Positions 1 through 9,526 of a stretch of DNA of 64,000 nt are shown one piece after another. The stretch is from Desulfopila inferna. Lineage in GTDB: Bacteria; Desulfobacterota; Desulfobulbia; Desulfobulbales; Desulfocapsaceae. The position numbers and the translations under genes are program-made. Under the pieces are notes generated by a model. It had not been told where the DNA came from and searched no databases. It saw nothing but the letters and a program-made list of their open reading frames with translations. The stretch spans positions 175,270 to 239,269 of the forward strand of contig NZ_JAFFQE010000009.1 of assembly GCF_016919005.1 (NCBI RefSeq). The letters run 5' to 3'. How positions within the stretch are numbered: position 1 is the stretch's first letter; the number at the start of each line of letters is the position of its first letter.

Positions 1-1
1 G

Positions 2-64
2 CTGGATCGGGAACTAGTGGATCTGCGCCGGGAATTTATGGAATTTAAATCCCAGTTTGAATGA
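2..64 (+). CDS. C-terminal end of an unknown protein (partial)
   Basis: An open frame enters from the left edge and stops at TGA 62-64. The visible 20 residues (LDRELVDLRREFMEFKSQFE) are charged and heptad-like, as in the end of a coiled coil. Nothing identifies a family, and the frame is inferred only from its openness. Confidence 0.4.
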   Translation: MDRELVDLRREFMEFKSQFE

Positions 65-736
65 TTTGTGAGGAGGATGTATAGAGCTTCTTCTCCAGCA
101 CTTTATTCCCCAAATTCTTTTCCTAATTCAGGACTTGCCGATGTCTTATTTCCACTTTTCTCAGAAATTTCATCTTGATCTCGCGGAACCCTGGTAAAAA
201 AAATTGAGAGCATAACAAATATCCGTAAGGTACTAAAGGGAACAATCAAAATTATACGATGCTGTAAATCCGGATCGTCAAATTTTTTTCATTCATAAAC
301 GCCCTTCCTGAAGCTAACTCTTCATTTTATAGACAACATTTCGGATATTCGACATTCCGGATGTCAGGCTGATGGTCTTTTAACGCATTTCGTAAATATT
401 TCTACACGTGATATTTTCCCACAATATAGGTTCTTAGCACAATATTATTGTACTATATAATATTGTTCAAAATCTTTCCCATTGAAATGCACACCAATAA
501 TTGCTATAATCACATCTTGGAACTGCACTAAATTATAACGAAAATACTCAAAGGTGCTGCATACACTTCCGGTTCCCCCGGCCGATCCATATACCCGGCT
601 GAACCTGGAGCCCCACAATACCCTTTCCATGGTTTTATTGGCGCTCTGCATTGCGTTTGGGTCCCGGAACATTGTTCCCCGGCGAATACACCCTTCTGAG
701 GGCTATAACCGTTGAAATGGAAAAAGAAAAAAGAAT
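65..736. other. Intergenic region upstream of proX
   Basis: No convincing gene is seen in this AT-rich stretch. It holds a 9-bp inverted repeat (ACAATATTA at 439-447 and TAATATTGT at 458-466) and a short GACAT/ATGTC inverted repeat near 350-365. Either could be a regulatory site for proX, but nothing ties them to a known regulator. A 75-codon minus-strand frame here has no ribosome site or recognisable product. Confidence 0.4.
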
Positions 737-748
737 AAAGGAGATTTA

Positions 749-1789
749 ATGATGATGATGAAAAAATTGCTCATGGGTGCTGTTTTATCAACACTCGTTT
801 GTACAGGAGCGACAACTGCATTTGCTTCACCGGACAAGCCCGGTGAAGGCGTTACCGTAAAGCCTGCACGAGCTACCTGGAACACCGGTTTTTTCCAGGA
901 AGCCCTGGTGCGCCGGGGACTGGAAGAACTTGGCTATGATGTTAAAAAGCCAAAAGATCTGCAGAATCCTATTTTCTATAAATCCGTCGCGCTTGGCGAT
1001 GTCGATTACTGGACAAACGGCTGGTTCCCCATGCATGATGCCCAGCTACCCAAAAATTTCTATGAAGATGCCGACACCTACGGATATGTAGCCAAAACCG
1101 GTGGACTTGGCGGCTACCTGGTTTCCAAAGAGCATGTGGAGAAATACAACATCAAGTCATTGGATGATTTCAAACGCGATGAAGTCAAAAAGGCATTTGA
1201 CAACGACGGTGACGGTAAAGCCGATCTGACAGCCTGTCCTCCTGGCTGGGGCTGTGAAACAGTGATCAGTCATCATATGGACGTCTATGACCTTAAAGAT
1301 CACATCACCCCCGGAACAGCATCCTATGAGGCCGGAATGGCATCGGCCCTGGCCAATTACAAGACAGGAAAACCGATCTTTTTCTACACCTGGGCGCCAA
1401 ACTGGACCATATTTAAATTACAGCCTGGTAAAGATGTGATGTGGATTAATGTACCTAAAATTATTCCTAAAGATTCACAGAAAAATGCTGTTGACCGGAT
1501 GACATTGAGCGGCGTCGAGGGTGCTGTTTCAGATCCGATTGATCTGGGCTTTGTCGTCTCCGATATCCAGATTGTTGCCAACAAAGACTTCGCGGAAGCC
1601 AACCCTGCTGCCCGGAAGTTCTTTGAGGTCTTCACTCTGCCGCTTATTGATATCAATAGGCAGAACACCCGTATGAACGACGGTGAGAAAAGCCAGAAGG
1701 CCATCGAAGGTCATGCTGATGAGTGGATCACTGAAAACCAATCTACCTGGAATGGCTGGTTGGAAGATGCTCGTAAAGCTGCTATGTAA
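749..1789 (+). CDS. proX: Glycine betaine/proline ABC transporter substrate-binding protein
   Basis: Periplasmic binding protein for glycine betaine or a related compatible solute (ProX/OpuAC family). Residues 1-26 are a signal peptide (lysines 5-6, hydrophobic core, AFA cleavage motif). Residues 151-170 carry the ProX signature DGDGKADLTACPPGWGCE with the conserved Cys163/Cys169 pair, and tryptophans at about 88, 92 and 167 fit the aromatic cage that holds a quaternary amine. At 346 residues it is full length. AAAGGAG at 737-743 favours the first of four tandem ATG codons, though slippage among them is possible. It is an orphan: no OpuAA ATPase or OpuAB permease is adjacent, so it must work with a transporter encoded elsewhere or one lying left of the window. 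Confidence 0.95.
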   Translation: MMMMKKLLMGAVLSTLVCTGATTAFASPDKPGEGVTVKPARATWNTGFFQEALVRRGLEELGYDVKKPKDLQNPIFYKSVALGDVDYWTNGWFPMHDAQLPKNFYEDADTYGYVAKTGGLGGYLVSKEHVEKYNIKSLDDFKRDEVKKAFDNDGDGKADLTACPPGWGCETVISHHMDVYDLKDHITPGTASYEAGMASALANYKTGKPIFFYTWAPNWTIFKLQPGKDVMWINVPKIIPKDSQKNAVDRMTLSGVEGAVSDPIDLGFVVSDIQIVANKDFAEANPAARKFFEVFTLPLIDINRQNTRMNDGEKSQKAIEGHADEWITENQSTWNGWLEDARKAAM

Positions 1790-1817
1790 GCTATATTTTA
1801 GCTTTAATTTAGTCCGG

Positions 1818-1854
1818 TCCCGGGAATCATTTATGGTTTCCGGGATTTTTTTTT
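1818..1854 (+). terminator. Rho-independent terminator after proX
   Basis: TCCCGG (1818-1823) pairs with CCGGGA (1840-1845) and is followed by nine T residues (1846-1854), 28 bp past the proX stop. It isolates proX from the downstream selenoprotein gene. Confidence 0.85.
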
Positions 1855-1992
1855 GAGCTTTTGATGAGGATGCTTGGAAGACAGCACTGCTGGTAAAAAA
1901 TTGTTTAATGATTATTCAAGTATTTATGATGCTTCCAAACGGTATTTTTGCAAAATTTCCGTGAACAGAATCCCCCATTAGCAGGTAAAAAG

Positions 1993-2244
1993 ATGAACGG
2001 CTTGATTTGTTATTGCTTTGGCTACACCGCTTCCGATATCGAGGAAGACGTGATGGAAAATGGCAGATCCGTGATCATGGAGAGGATCCTGTCTGAAAAA
2101 AAAGCAGGTGGGTGTCAGTGTCACGTGAAGAACCCGAAAGGGCGCTGATGCCTTGCTGATGTTCGCCAGTTGGTGGACAAGGCAGCAAGATTTAAAGGGG
2201 TCGTGCCAAATCCCTTCGAGAACTTCAATAAAGAAGGAGATTAA
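1993..2244 (+). CDS. CopZ-like iron-sulfur metallochaperone, predicted selenoprotein (UGA = Sec52)
   Basis: Reading straight through the in-frame TGA at 2146-2148 gives an 83-residue protein that ends at TAA 2242-2244. It has a CYCFG motif at residues 6-10, a CxC at 41-43 and NPKGR-(TGA)-C at 47-53, then a continuing helical tail (CLADVRQLVDKAARF). As I recall the family, CopZ N-terminal/BFD-like [2Fe-2S] chaperones have NPxGRCC here, so the TGA falls exactly on the first cysteine of the pair. A hairpin with SECIS geometry follows the TGA. Likely role: cytoplasmic Fe-S or metal (copper) handling. ATG 1993 is chosen because the family starts just before the CYCFG motif; a TTG at 1948 is an alternative. 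A conventional call would end at 2148. Sec incorporation is inferred and not shown. Confidence 0.8.
2146..2187 (+). promoter_or_regulatory. Bacterial SECIS-like hairpin after UGA 2146-2148
   Basis: TGCCTTG (2149-2155) pairs perfectly with CAAGGCA (2178-2184), and flanking UG/CA pairs take in the UGA itself. An upper stem (2162-2167 with 2172-2177, including G-U pairs) closes an AGUU apical loop at 2168-2171. The loop lies about 20 nt after the UGA and carries a G among its first two bases, as expected for a SelB-recognised bacterial SECIS. Confidence 0.75.
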
Positions 2245-2468
2245 ATTAGACAAAAACAATTCTTATTACCCTGAAACACAGCATTTTCTGACCTTTATTT
2301 GTGGCTCAGGGGCAATCCCTGATAGACCCTGTTGCAATTCTTAAAAACAAGACTTTTAAAAACAAGAGCAGACAAAGCCAGGGAAACAAGGCTCGAGCCA
2401 TGGGGAGAGAGGATATTCTTCGACACTTCCAGCTGGATCTTCTTTCAGAATAAGCGGGATGTATAGCC

Positions 2469-3932
2469 ATGAGCCAACAGATTTCGGCGCTGACATACTC
2501 GATACGCTTTAACACGGTGGGGAAGTATTTAGGCGAACTCTTTCTCGCTCTGGCAATGCTGACAGCCGTCCCCCTGGCTGTATCCTTGATATCCGGGGAG
2601 CACGCCATAAGCCTGCGCTATATGATTGTTCTTGCCGCCTTGTCCGGCGTCGGACTGCTTTTGTCACAGTTGCGACCCTCTCGGCGCATTCAGACCAATG
2701 AAGCGATGGTGATCGCTGCACTTGTTTTCCTGTTTATACCGCTGCTGATGACCTATCCTCTGATGTCGGCGGAACTTGATTTTCTCGATGCTTTCTTTGA
2801 AGCCGTCTCTGCGGGAACCACCACCGGATTGAGTACAATCGCAAACATTGAGGGGAAAACGTATCCGTTTCTTTTTTCCCGCGCCTGGATGCAATGGTAC
2901 GGAGGGCTGGGCATCATCATTCTTGTTTTGGCGATTCTGATCAAGCCGGGTCTTGCCGCAAAGAATCTGGCCGTCGGCGGAGAGCATCAGGAGGATGACA
3001 TAGCCGGCAACACCAAGGTGAACGCCAGGTGGATTATTTATGTATACGCCTCTCTTACCTCAGCCGGCATCGCCGTGCTGTGGCTGTTGGGAGGAGATTT
3101 TTCCGAAAGCATCCTCTATACCCTTTCGGCTGTCTCCACCGGTGGTTTTTCGCCCCATAATACAAGCCTGAAGGGGTTTGACGGCAGGCACCTGCAGTGG
3201 ATCGTCGTCCTGCTGTGCTTCGCCTCCGCCTTGCCGCCTGCCCTTTATCATAAAGCCATCTACAAAAATCGGCGGATCTTCCATGACGATCCGCAGCTGC
3301 GCGCCCTGCTTGTCCTGTGCCTTATTTTCACGGTGGTGCTGGCCGCGCTTATGTTGACAGAAGGACAGGATTGGTCTCTGGCATTCTATCACGCTCCGCT
3401 ACTGGCCATTTCGGCCCAGACGACAGCGGGTTTCTCCACAGTCGACGTCGCCGGACTCGATGCCGCTTCCAAAGGTGCGCTTATCTGTTCCATGGCCATT
3501 GGCGGCGGAATCGGATCAACCGCCGGCGGAATTAAACTTCTCCGTTTGCTCATTCTAATGAGGGTCCTGCAGGTCGTTATCATAAAAACATGTCTGCCGC
3601 CGCATGCAATCCTCAATCCCCGCCTCGGCAGAAGACGTCTGGAAGATGAGGAGATAAAGGATGCGCTTTGCATCATACTGCTGTTTCTGGTGATCGTGTT
3701 CATTTCCTGGCTGCCTTTTCTGACAATGGGATATGATCCTCTTGACAGCCTTTTCGAAGTGGTCTCCGCTATGGGGACGGTGGGACTTTCCACAGGCGTA
3801 ACAACCGCAAACCTGGAATGGTTCCTGAAGATGATTCTCTGCTTCGACATGCTCCTGGGGCGACTGGAAATGGTGGTCTGGATCGTGCTTTTTTACCCCA
3901 AAACATGGATAGGAAAACGAGCGGAGGCCTAA
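2469..3932 (+). CDS. trkH: TrkH-family potassium uptake channel subunit
   Basis: Inner-membrane K+-translocating subunit of a Trk/Ktr system. Its 487 residues contain the four M1-P-M2 pore repeats with selectivity-filter motifs TTTGLST (117-123), STGGFS (about 223-228), TTAGFST (318-324) and GTVGLST (436-442), separated by hydrophobic helices. This matches the family length. The stop codon abuts the ATG of trkA with no gap, so the two are translationally coupled. The trkH start at 2469 follows a GCGGGATG-like weak ribosome site. Potassium uptake and the upstream betaine-binding protein both fit osmoadaptation, though the proX terminator means they are not one transcript. Confidence 0.93.
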   Translation: MSQQISALTYSIRFNTVGKYLGELFLALAMLTAVPLAVSLISGEHAISLRYMIVLAALSGVGLLLSQLRPSRRIQTNEAMVIAALVFLFIPLLMTYPLMSAELDFLDAFFEAVSAGTTTGLSTIANIEGKTYPFLFSRAWMQWYGGLGIIILVLAILIKPGLAAKNLAVGGEHQEDDIAGNTKVNARWIIYVYASLTSAGIAVLWLLGGDFSESILYTLSAVSTGGFSPHNTSLKGFDGRHLQWIVVLLCFASALPPALYHKAIYKNRRIFHDDPQLRALLVLCLIFTVVLAALMLTEGQDWSLAFYHAPLLAISAQTTAGFSTVDVAGLDAASKGALICSMAIGGGIGSTAGGIKLLRLLILMRVLQVVIIKTCLPPHAILNPRLGRRRLEDEEIKDALCIILLFLVIVFISWLPFLTMGYDPLDSLFEVVSAMGTVGLSTGVTTANLEWFLKMILCFDMLLGRLEMVVWIVLFYPKTWIGKRAEA

Positions 3933-4604
3933 ATGAGAGTTGTCTTCATCGGTGCCGGGGAACTTAGTCTGTCAACGGCGCGAATACTTATAAAGCGAGG
4001 ATACGAGGTCGTTATTATCGAGCAGGAACGAGAGAAAATAGATGAACTGGCCGATGAAATGGACTGCGGATTCATCCATGGCGACGGCTCTAAACCAGCC
4101 ATCCTGCGCGAGGTCGGGCCGAAGCAGACGGATGTGTTGTTTTGCCTGACCAAAAACGATCAGGACAACATCATCGCCGGCCTCGTAGGGAGATCGCAAG
4201 GCTTTCACCGGGTAGTCCCCAGTATCCGGGATGAGGAATTCCAGACAATCTGCAACGAACTCGGCCTGAAAGACACCATCAGTCCGACAGGTACCATAAG
4301 CCGCTATCTTGCCGACATGCTCACCGGCATCGATTTTCTTGAGCTGTCCACCATAATCAAGGACGAGGCCCGCTTCTTTTCTTTCACGGTGGACAAGCAG
4401 AAGGAAGGATCCATAGAAGACCTTGATCTGCCGGAGGAGGCTAAAGCCGTATGTTATTACCGCGAAGGCAACTTCAATATTATTGAAGGGGAGTATACTC
4501 TCAAGGCGGACGACGAAGTCGTCATCCTGACGCACAGCAGAAATCTTTCCACACTGCAGAAAAGATTTTTTCCCAAGGACGAGCAGAACGAGCAAGGCTC
4601 TTAA
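3933..4604 (+). CDS. trkA: TrkA-family potassium uptake regulatory subunit
   Basis: Cytoplasmic RCK protein that binds NAD(H) and gates the TrkH pore. The N-terminus has a Rossmann nucleotide-binding start (VVFIGAGELSLSTA, with the acidic end of strand 2 at VVIIEQE). At 223 residues it is a single RCK_N plus RCK_C unit, the KtrA-like size, instead of the duplicated 450-residue E. coli TrkA. It starts immediately after the trkH stop, so expression is coupled. The gene converges on sbcC with only 6 bp between stops. Confidence 0.92.
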   Translation: MRVVFIGAGELSLSTARILIKRGYEVVIIEQEREKIDELADEMDCGFIHGDGSKPAILREVGPKQTDVLFCLTKNDQDNIIAGLVGRSQGFHRVVPSIRDEEFQTICNELGLKDTISPTGTISRYLADMLTGIDFLELSTIIKDEARFFSFTVDKQKEGSIEDLDLPEEAKAVCYYREGNFNIIEGEYTLKADDEVVILTHSRNLSTLQKRFFPKDEQNEQGS

Positions 4605-4610
4605 TTTATC

Positions 4611-7600
4611 TTAATTTATCATTGTGCTGCAGCCCGGGCCGGTTATGGTACTGCGGCCGCCTGACAGCGGCAGGATGTTGATCTGAGTGCTGATGCGCTC
4701 CCGCAGGGCCGGAACATGAGAGATAATGCCGATCAGCTTGCCGTCCTGCTGCAGGCCCGCCAATGTTTCAAGGGCGGTCTCCAGTGCTTCTTCGTCCAGT
4801 GTACCGAAACCTTCATCGAGGAAAAGAGAGTCTACCCGTACTTTGCGGCTGGCCATCTTGGAAAGCCCCAGGGCAAGCGAGAGGCTGACGATAAAGCTTT
4901 CTCCGCCGGAGAGATTTCTGGTGGAACGGATTTCACCGGCCTGATAGTTGTCGATGACATTGAGTTCGAGCGGCTGGTTGTCGTCGCGTATCAGCAGATA
5001 ACGGTCGGTCATCTTATAAAGTTGCCTGTTGGCATGCGCCACCATCAGTTCGAAGGTCAATCCCTGGGCAAAGTTGCGGTACTTTTTACCGTCGGCCGAG
5101 CCAATGAGACTGTGCAGATTTTCCCAGCGCCTGCATTCTTTTTTCTGAGCGTCGATCAGGCCCTGCTTTTCCTTTATTCTTTCTTTTGCCCTGGTGTTTT
5201 CGGCCGCTGTGTATTTCAGACCGGCAATGTCGTCTCCGAGCAGCCTCGCCTTTTCTTTTAGTTCATTATAGATGGGTTCCAGTTGCTCCAACGAAGATTC
5301 ACTGATCTTTTTTTCCGTTTCCGCGGCCAACCGTCTTTCGCGATCCCGGCGGCGCGCTTCTATATCGGCTTTGCCGGCATCGAGTTCCCCGGCCCTGGCC
5401 GTCAGCCGCTCCCGTTCCTCTACGGGCAGGCGGTTGGCGATAAATATCTGTTCGTCCGCAAACCCCGCTGCGTTCATGTTGTCGACAAAGGCGGCCTGCA
5501 GCGCCTCCAGTTCGGGGATTCGTGCAGCAATGCGTTCTCTCAATGAGGCAATGTGGACTTTAACCTCATGCAACCGCCTTCCGGCTTCATCCCTTTCCCG
5601 CCGAGTTGCCTTCTCGGCAAGCTCCGCTTCGGAAACTCTTTTTTCCAGGCGCTCTTCCACCACATCCGGCTTATCGCTGCCGAAGACTCCGCGACGTTCG
5701 GCAATCTGGTCGGCATATTCCTTATTGAGGGTTTGCAGCGACTTTTCCCGGTCGATCAAGATCTGACCCTGGGTAGAAATAACTGCCTCTAACCTATCGA
5801 TTTCTGCGGCGAGGATGTCGCGCTGTTTCTCAATTTTTTCCTGATCCTGCTGCTGCTTCTGCCAATTCATGAGGCGGCCCTGCAGCGATGCCAGCAGCGC
5901 TGGTATTTGATCTTCCGGTATCTCTTTAATACCCAAGGGCTGCAGCTTAATGAGGGCTTGGGATTTGAGCAGGGCGAAACGTTCATCGGCCCTGGTAATC
6001 TCGGCACTGATGTCGTTCAGGCTTTTTTGAGCATTTTGGCTGTTGTTCACCGCTTCCGCTTCCTGTTTCTCTACGGAAACAACAAGTTCAGCAGCCTTTT
6101 TCTCTGCAGCTTCGAGTTCTTTGATGCGGGTTTCAATATGCTCCGCTTTCGATATCAATTGGGTCAGAACAGTGATCCTCTGTTCGGTCTCATCCGTTGT
6201 CGGGATATTGCCCTCGGCAAAGGGGTGCTGCTCGGCACCGCATAACGGGCAGGGCTTGCCGTCCTCGAGTTTGTCTCGTTCCATTTCGAGCCCGGCGATT
6301 TTTCGCAGAAAGGCCAGCTCCCGCCACAATGATTCCAGTTCGGTGCGATATTCCCGCAGCAGGCGGTCGCCGAGAAGAGTCTGCAACTCACCTTTTTTTA
6401 GTTCCAGCTGCTTCCGGGCATCTTGCAGCTCCCGCGTGCGGTCAGCCAACTCGCCGGTACGCCGGACAAGGTTCTTTGCGGCGGACTGCCGCTGCTTTTC
6501 GGCATTTTCCTGGGATTGCCGCAGAACGGAGACATCCCGCAGCAGAGCCTGCAGGTTGTTGAGCTGTTCCTCGATACCCCCGAGACCGCCAACAAGCAAT
6601 TCATCACCACTGTTGGCCAGCAGTTGCTCCCGCACGCGCCGCAGTTCTTTTTCGGCCTTTTCATGATTGGCCTGTGACTGCTTCAGGGTTTTGCCATGTT
6701 CGGCAATCTGGTCGGCAATATGCTTCTCCTCGGCCGCACCGGCATCTATCAACTTCTTCTTATCGAGGATCTGCTGATCCAGCGTCCGTACTTTCTGAAT
6801 CAGCGGGGCCTGGGTCTTGCACTCTTCCCTGGCCGTGCAGGTCAGTTGTTCGGCCTTTTGCAGCAGCACATCTTTGGCCGAAGCCGCCTTTTCCATCCCG
6901 GGAAGTTGGGCTTCATCGGCAGCCAGGGCTTTTTTGTCCGTCTCCTGCTGGTTACGCATGGAAATCAGGGTAGCGTATTCACCCTCCAGTTCAGCGGCCT
7001 TCCGGGCCCGCTGCAGCTTTTGCCGCTCCGGGACGAATGTTTCCAGCTCTCCGGCAAGCTTATCGGCCTCTGTGGCAAGCCCTGCAAGTTCCGTATGCAG
7101 GGTTTGGATGGTGTTGAGCCAGACGATGGTCTTGTTGGTCTGCTCAATTTCGGCCGCCAGTCCGGATTCCAGTTTCTGCTTGCCGACCAGTTCCAGGCGC
7201 AGCTCGGTTTCCTGCTCCCCGCTGAGAACGGTAATTCCATTGGTTTCGGCCTGCAGCAGATTAAGGGCTTCGTGTTCGGCACGCTGCCGTTCATGCACCC
7301 GCCGGGATATCTCCGTATAAATTCCGGTACCGGTGATCTGCTCCAGGATCTTCGATTTTTGCTCTACATCCGCCTTGAGAAAGGTATCAAAGCCGCCCTG
7401 GGCCAGAAGGATGGACCGGGTGAAACGCTCGAAATCCATGCCGGTCTTCTCTTCGATGACCGCGGCAACGTTGCGTTTTTTGGTTTCAAGAATCCTGCCG
7501 CTGCTGGCATCGACTATTTCATGTTTTGATTCGGCGAGCTTAGCTCCAGCCTTTTTACGCGCCCGATGCTGGCTCCAGTGGCACCTGAAGGTACCTGCCT

Positions 7601-7862
7601 GCGACTCGAAGGTTACTTCGGCAAAACATTCGCCGGTTTGCCGGGACATGATTTCATTACTGCTTTTGGTAATCTTCCCAAGACGCGGGGTGGTGCCGTA
7701 CAGGGCCAGGCAGATTGCATCGAGAATGGTCGATTTACCTGCGCCGGTGGGGCCGGTGAGAGCGAAAATACCGTTTGCGCTGAATTGCGATGAGGTGAAA
7801 TCGATGACCCAGTCGCCATAGAGCGAATTGAGGTTCTTAAATCTGAGTTCGAGAATCTTCAT
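4611..7862 (-). CDS. sbcC: Exonuclease SbcC (SMC-like ATPase subunit)
   Basis: ATPase and coiled-coil subunit of the SbcCD (Rad50/Mre11-type) nuclease, which opens DNA hairpins and processes double-strand ends. Over 1083 residues it shows Walker A GPTGAGKST (about 37-45), two long coiled-coil arms rich in Glu/Lys/Leu, the zinc-hook CPLCG at residues 538-542, the ABC signature LSGGESF, and Walker B LFLDEGFGTLD near residue 1010. Length and order match the family. It lies 11 bp downstream of sbcD on the same strand, so the two form an operon. Confidence 0.96.
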   Translation of the reverse strand: MKILELRFKNLNSLYGDWVIDFTSSQFSANGIFALTGPTGAGKSTILDAICLALYGTTPRLGKITKSSNEIMSRQTGECFAEVTFESQAGTFRCHWSQHRARKKAGAKLAESKHEIVDASSGRILETKKRNVAAVIEEKTGMDFERFTRSILLAQGGFDTFLKADVEQKSKILEQITGTGIYTEISRRVHERQRAEHEALNLLQAETNGITVLSGEQETELRLELVGKQKLESGLAAEIEQTNKTIVWLNTIQTLHTELAGLATEADKLAGELETFVPERQKLQRARKAAELEGEYATLISMRNQQETDKKALAADEAQLPGMEKAASAKDVLLQKAEQLTCTAREECKTQAPLIQKVRTLDQQILDKKKLIDAGAAEEKHIADQIAEHGKTLKQSQANHEKAEKELRRVREQLLANSGDELLVGGLGGIEEQLNNLQALLRDVSVLRQSQENAEKQRQSAAKNLVRRTGELADRTRELQDARKQLELKKGELQTLLGDRLLREYRTELESLWRELAFLRKIAGLEMERDKLEDGKPCPLCGAEQHPFAEGNIPTTDETEQRITVLTQLISKAEHIETRIKELEAAEKKAAELVVSVEKQEAEAVNNSQNAQKSLNDISAEITRADERFALLKSQALIKLQPLGIKEIPEDQIPALLASLQGRLMNWQKQQQDQEKIEKQRDILAAEIDRLEAVISTQGQILIDREKSLQTLNKEYADQIAERRGVFGSDKPDVVEERLEKRVSEAELAEKATRRERDEAGRRLHEVKVHIASLRERIAARIPELEALQAAFVDNMNAAGFADEQIFIANRLPVEERERLTARAGELDAGKADIEARRRDRERRLAAETEKKISESSLEQLEPIYNELKEKARLLGDDIAGLKYTAAENTRAKERIKEKQGLIDAQKKECRRWENLHSLIGSADGKKYRNFAQGLTFELMVAHANRQLYKMTDRYLLIRDDNQPLELNVIDNYQAGEIRSTRNLSGGESFIVSLSLALGLSKMASRKVRVDSLFLDEGFGTLDEEALETALETLAGLQQDGKLIGIISHVPALRERISTQINILPLSGGRSTITGPGCSTMIN

Positions 7863-7873
7863 GCTCCGCCCCT

Positions 7874-9118
7874 CTATTCCGCATTGACGTCTTCTTCATG
7901 AAGAGACTTGATAATTTCATCATATGATTGGATCATTGCCGCGCGTTCTTCAGGCGGTACGTCAAAGGTATCGAGACAGCGCTCGAAGACCTGGTGAACA
8001 TCGAGATCATCGAGGGTTTCATGTTGGTGAAGGCTGTTGATGACCCGATCGCTTACCCGTTTATTCTTGATGCGCCGGATCTCCATGGAGGTATTCTGCA
8101 GGGCCTCCTCGAGCAGCTCGCGCAGATTGCCTTGCCCGGCGGCGCCGGTGTATTCAATTTCCAGCCAGGCGGTGCTCTGCTCTTCCTTGAGCTGCCCTAT
8201 GCCGTTGACAATATCTTCCAGTGAACCGACGATGCGCCGCAGAGGCTGAAAACATGGTACCGTGATCTCCTCGATGGCCGCTACCCCCCTGTCCCACTCA
8301 ACCACGACCACTCTCTTTTTTTGGAGTGCCTCGCCAAAGCCCATGGGAATCGGCGAACCGCAATAGCGGAAATGTTCCGCTCCCCCGACCATTTGCGGCA
8401 CATGCAGATGACCAAGGGCCAGGTAATCGATGGAGGCGGGGAAGACTTCCCGTCCGACATGGGCCAGTGAGCCGACGTAGAGTTCTCTGACGCCGTCGCC
8501 GGCTGCCGTTCTGCCGCCCGCGGTGAAGAGATGTCCCATGGCGATGATCGGCACATTGGGGATATTCTCGTTTTCGGCAAGCTCCTTTTGTCGCGACTCC
8601 GCTATAGCGCAGACGGCGGCATAGTGAGCGCGGAGCCCTTCTATGAGTTTGGAGTTTTTATCCTCGATCGTCTCCCCCGGCATGACGGTGCGAATATCCC
8701 TGTCCCGCAAATAGGGTATGGCACAAATGATGGCCTGCGGGTCACCCTGTTCGTTGCGCAGCACGATGACTTCGTCCCCGGGTTCGTCGGTTATGGATCC
8801 GACCACATAGACATTCAAGGCCCGCAGAAGCTCCCGGGGTGCGTTCAAAAAAGAAGGCGAGTCATGATTTCCGGCGATAACCACAATATGACGGCAGCAG
8901 GAATCGGCGACCCTGCAGAGGAAGCGATAATACAATCCCTGAGCCCTGTTGCCGGGGGTGCCGGTATCGAAGATATCCCCCGCCACCAGCAGCGCATCGA
9001 TTCCCTGCGCCTCTATTGTCTCACCGAGCCAGTCGAGGAACGCGGAAAATTCATCATAACGCTTGCGGCCATAGAGAGAACGGCCCAGATGCCAGTCTGA
9101 TGTATGGAGAATTTTCAT
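7874..9118 (-). CDS. sbcD: Exonuclease SbcD (Mre11-type nuclease subunit)
   Basis: Metallophosphoesterase subunit of SbcCD. The metal-binding motifs are in place: SDWH (Asp8, His10), AGDIFD (Asp48), GNHD (Asn84, His85) and the later GHLH motif. At 414 residues it includes the C-terminal capping and SbcC-binding region. The gene is transcribed first, with sbcC 11 bp downstream. Confidence 0.96.
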   Translation of the reverse strand: MKILHTSDWHLGRSLYGRKRYDEFSAFLDWLGETIEAQGIDALLVAGDIFDTGTPGNRAQGLYYRFLCRVADSCCRHIVVIAGNHDSPSFLNAPRELLRALNVYVVGSITDEPGDEVIVLRNEQGDPQAIICAIPYLRDRDIRTVMPGETIEDKNSKLIEGLRAHYAAVCAIAESRQKELAENENIPNVPIIAMGHLFTAGGRTAAGDGVRELYVGSLAHVGREVFPASIDYLALGHLHVPQMVGGAEHFRYCGSPIPMGFGEALQKKRVVVVEWDRGVAAIEEITVPCFQPLRRIVGSLEDIVNGIGQLKEEQSTAWLEIEYTGAAGQGNLRELLEEALQNTSMEIRRIKNKRVSDRVINSLHQHETLDDLDVHQVFERCLDTFDVPPEERAAMIQSYDEIIKSLHEEDVNAE

Positions 9119-9526
9119 CGGTATTTATCAACACAACGTGTTTTGTTTTCGGCTGGTTTATCTCCGATAGAGAACGTACAAAAATCAACCCGCGACATTC
9201 TATCAACAATAGATTTTTTGCACATTAATATAACAGATCGAATTGTGCAAAAGTTGATGGCATTTTTCTGAGCCGTGAACTTTTTATGGATCCAAAAAAG
9301 CAGGGAAAAGATCAGCGAGGTGAGAGAGGGGAAATGGTGGCGGGGATGATGATCGCCTTCGGTTGGAGGTTGGTCCGGCCTTCAGGACTGCCGCCGGCGA
9401 AAAAAGAGGAGAAAATAGCAGTAAGTCATTCGAGGCGGAGCTGGAAAGAAAGGACGGCTTGGGAGCAACGGCGACAGTCCAGCCTGAAACAGAAAGCCGG
9501 ACTGTCGCGATTGCGCGAGGTGGCAG
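9119..9526. other. Intergenic region between sbcD and the secreted-protein gene
   Basis: The left part presumably holds the sbcDC promoter (minus strand). A plus-strand frame at 9286-9561 has no ribosome site, is Arg/Lys-rich and runs into the opposite gene, so I do not call it. The only structured element is the hairpin at 9471-9508, listed separately. Confidence 0.4.
9471..9508 (-). terminator. Strong 10-bp hairpin downstream of the secreted-protein gene
   Basis: GCGACAGTCC (9471-9480) and GGACTGTCGC (9499-9508) form a perfect 10-bp stem 19 bp beyond the stop of the gene at 9527. No T tract follows on the minus strand, so it may be a 3'-end stabiliser or a Rho-dependent end and not a classical intrinsic terminator. 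Confidence 0.45.

Noticed and set aside
445..672. 75-codon minus-strand frame upstream of proX
   Set aside because: No ribosome site, no similarity, AT-rich context.
2153..2344. 63-codon frame just after the TGA of the CopZ-like gene
   Set aside because: It is out of frame with the conserved continuation; the read-through frame explains the sequence better.
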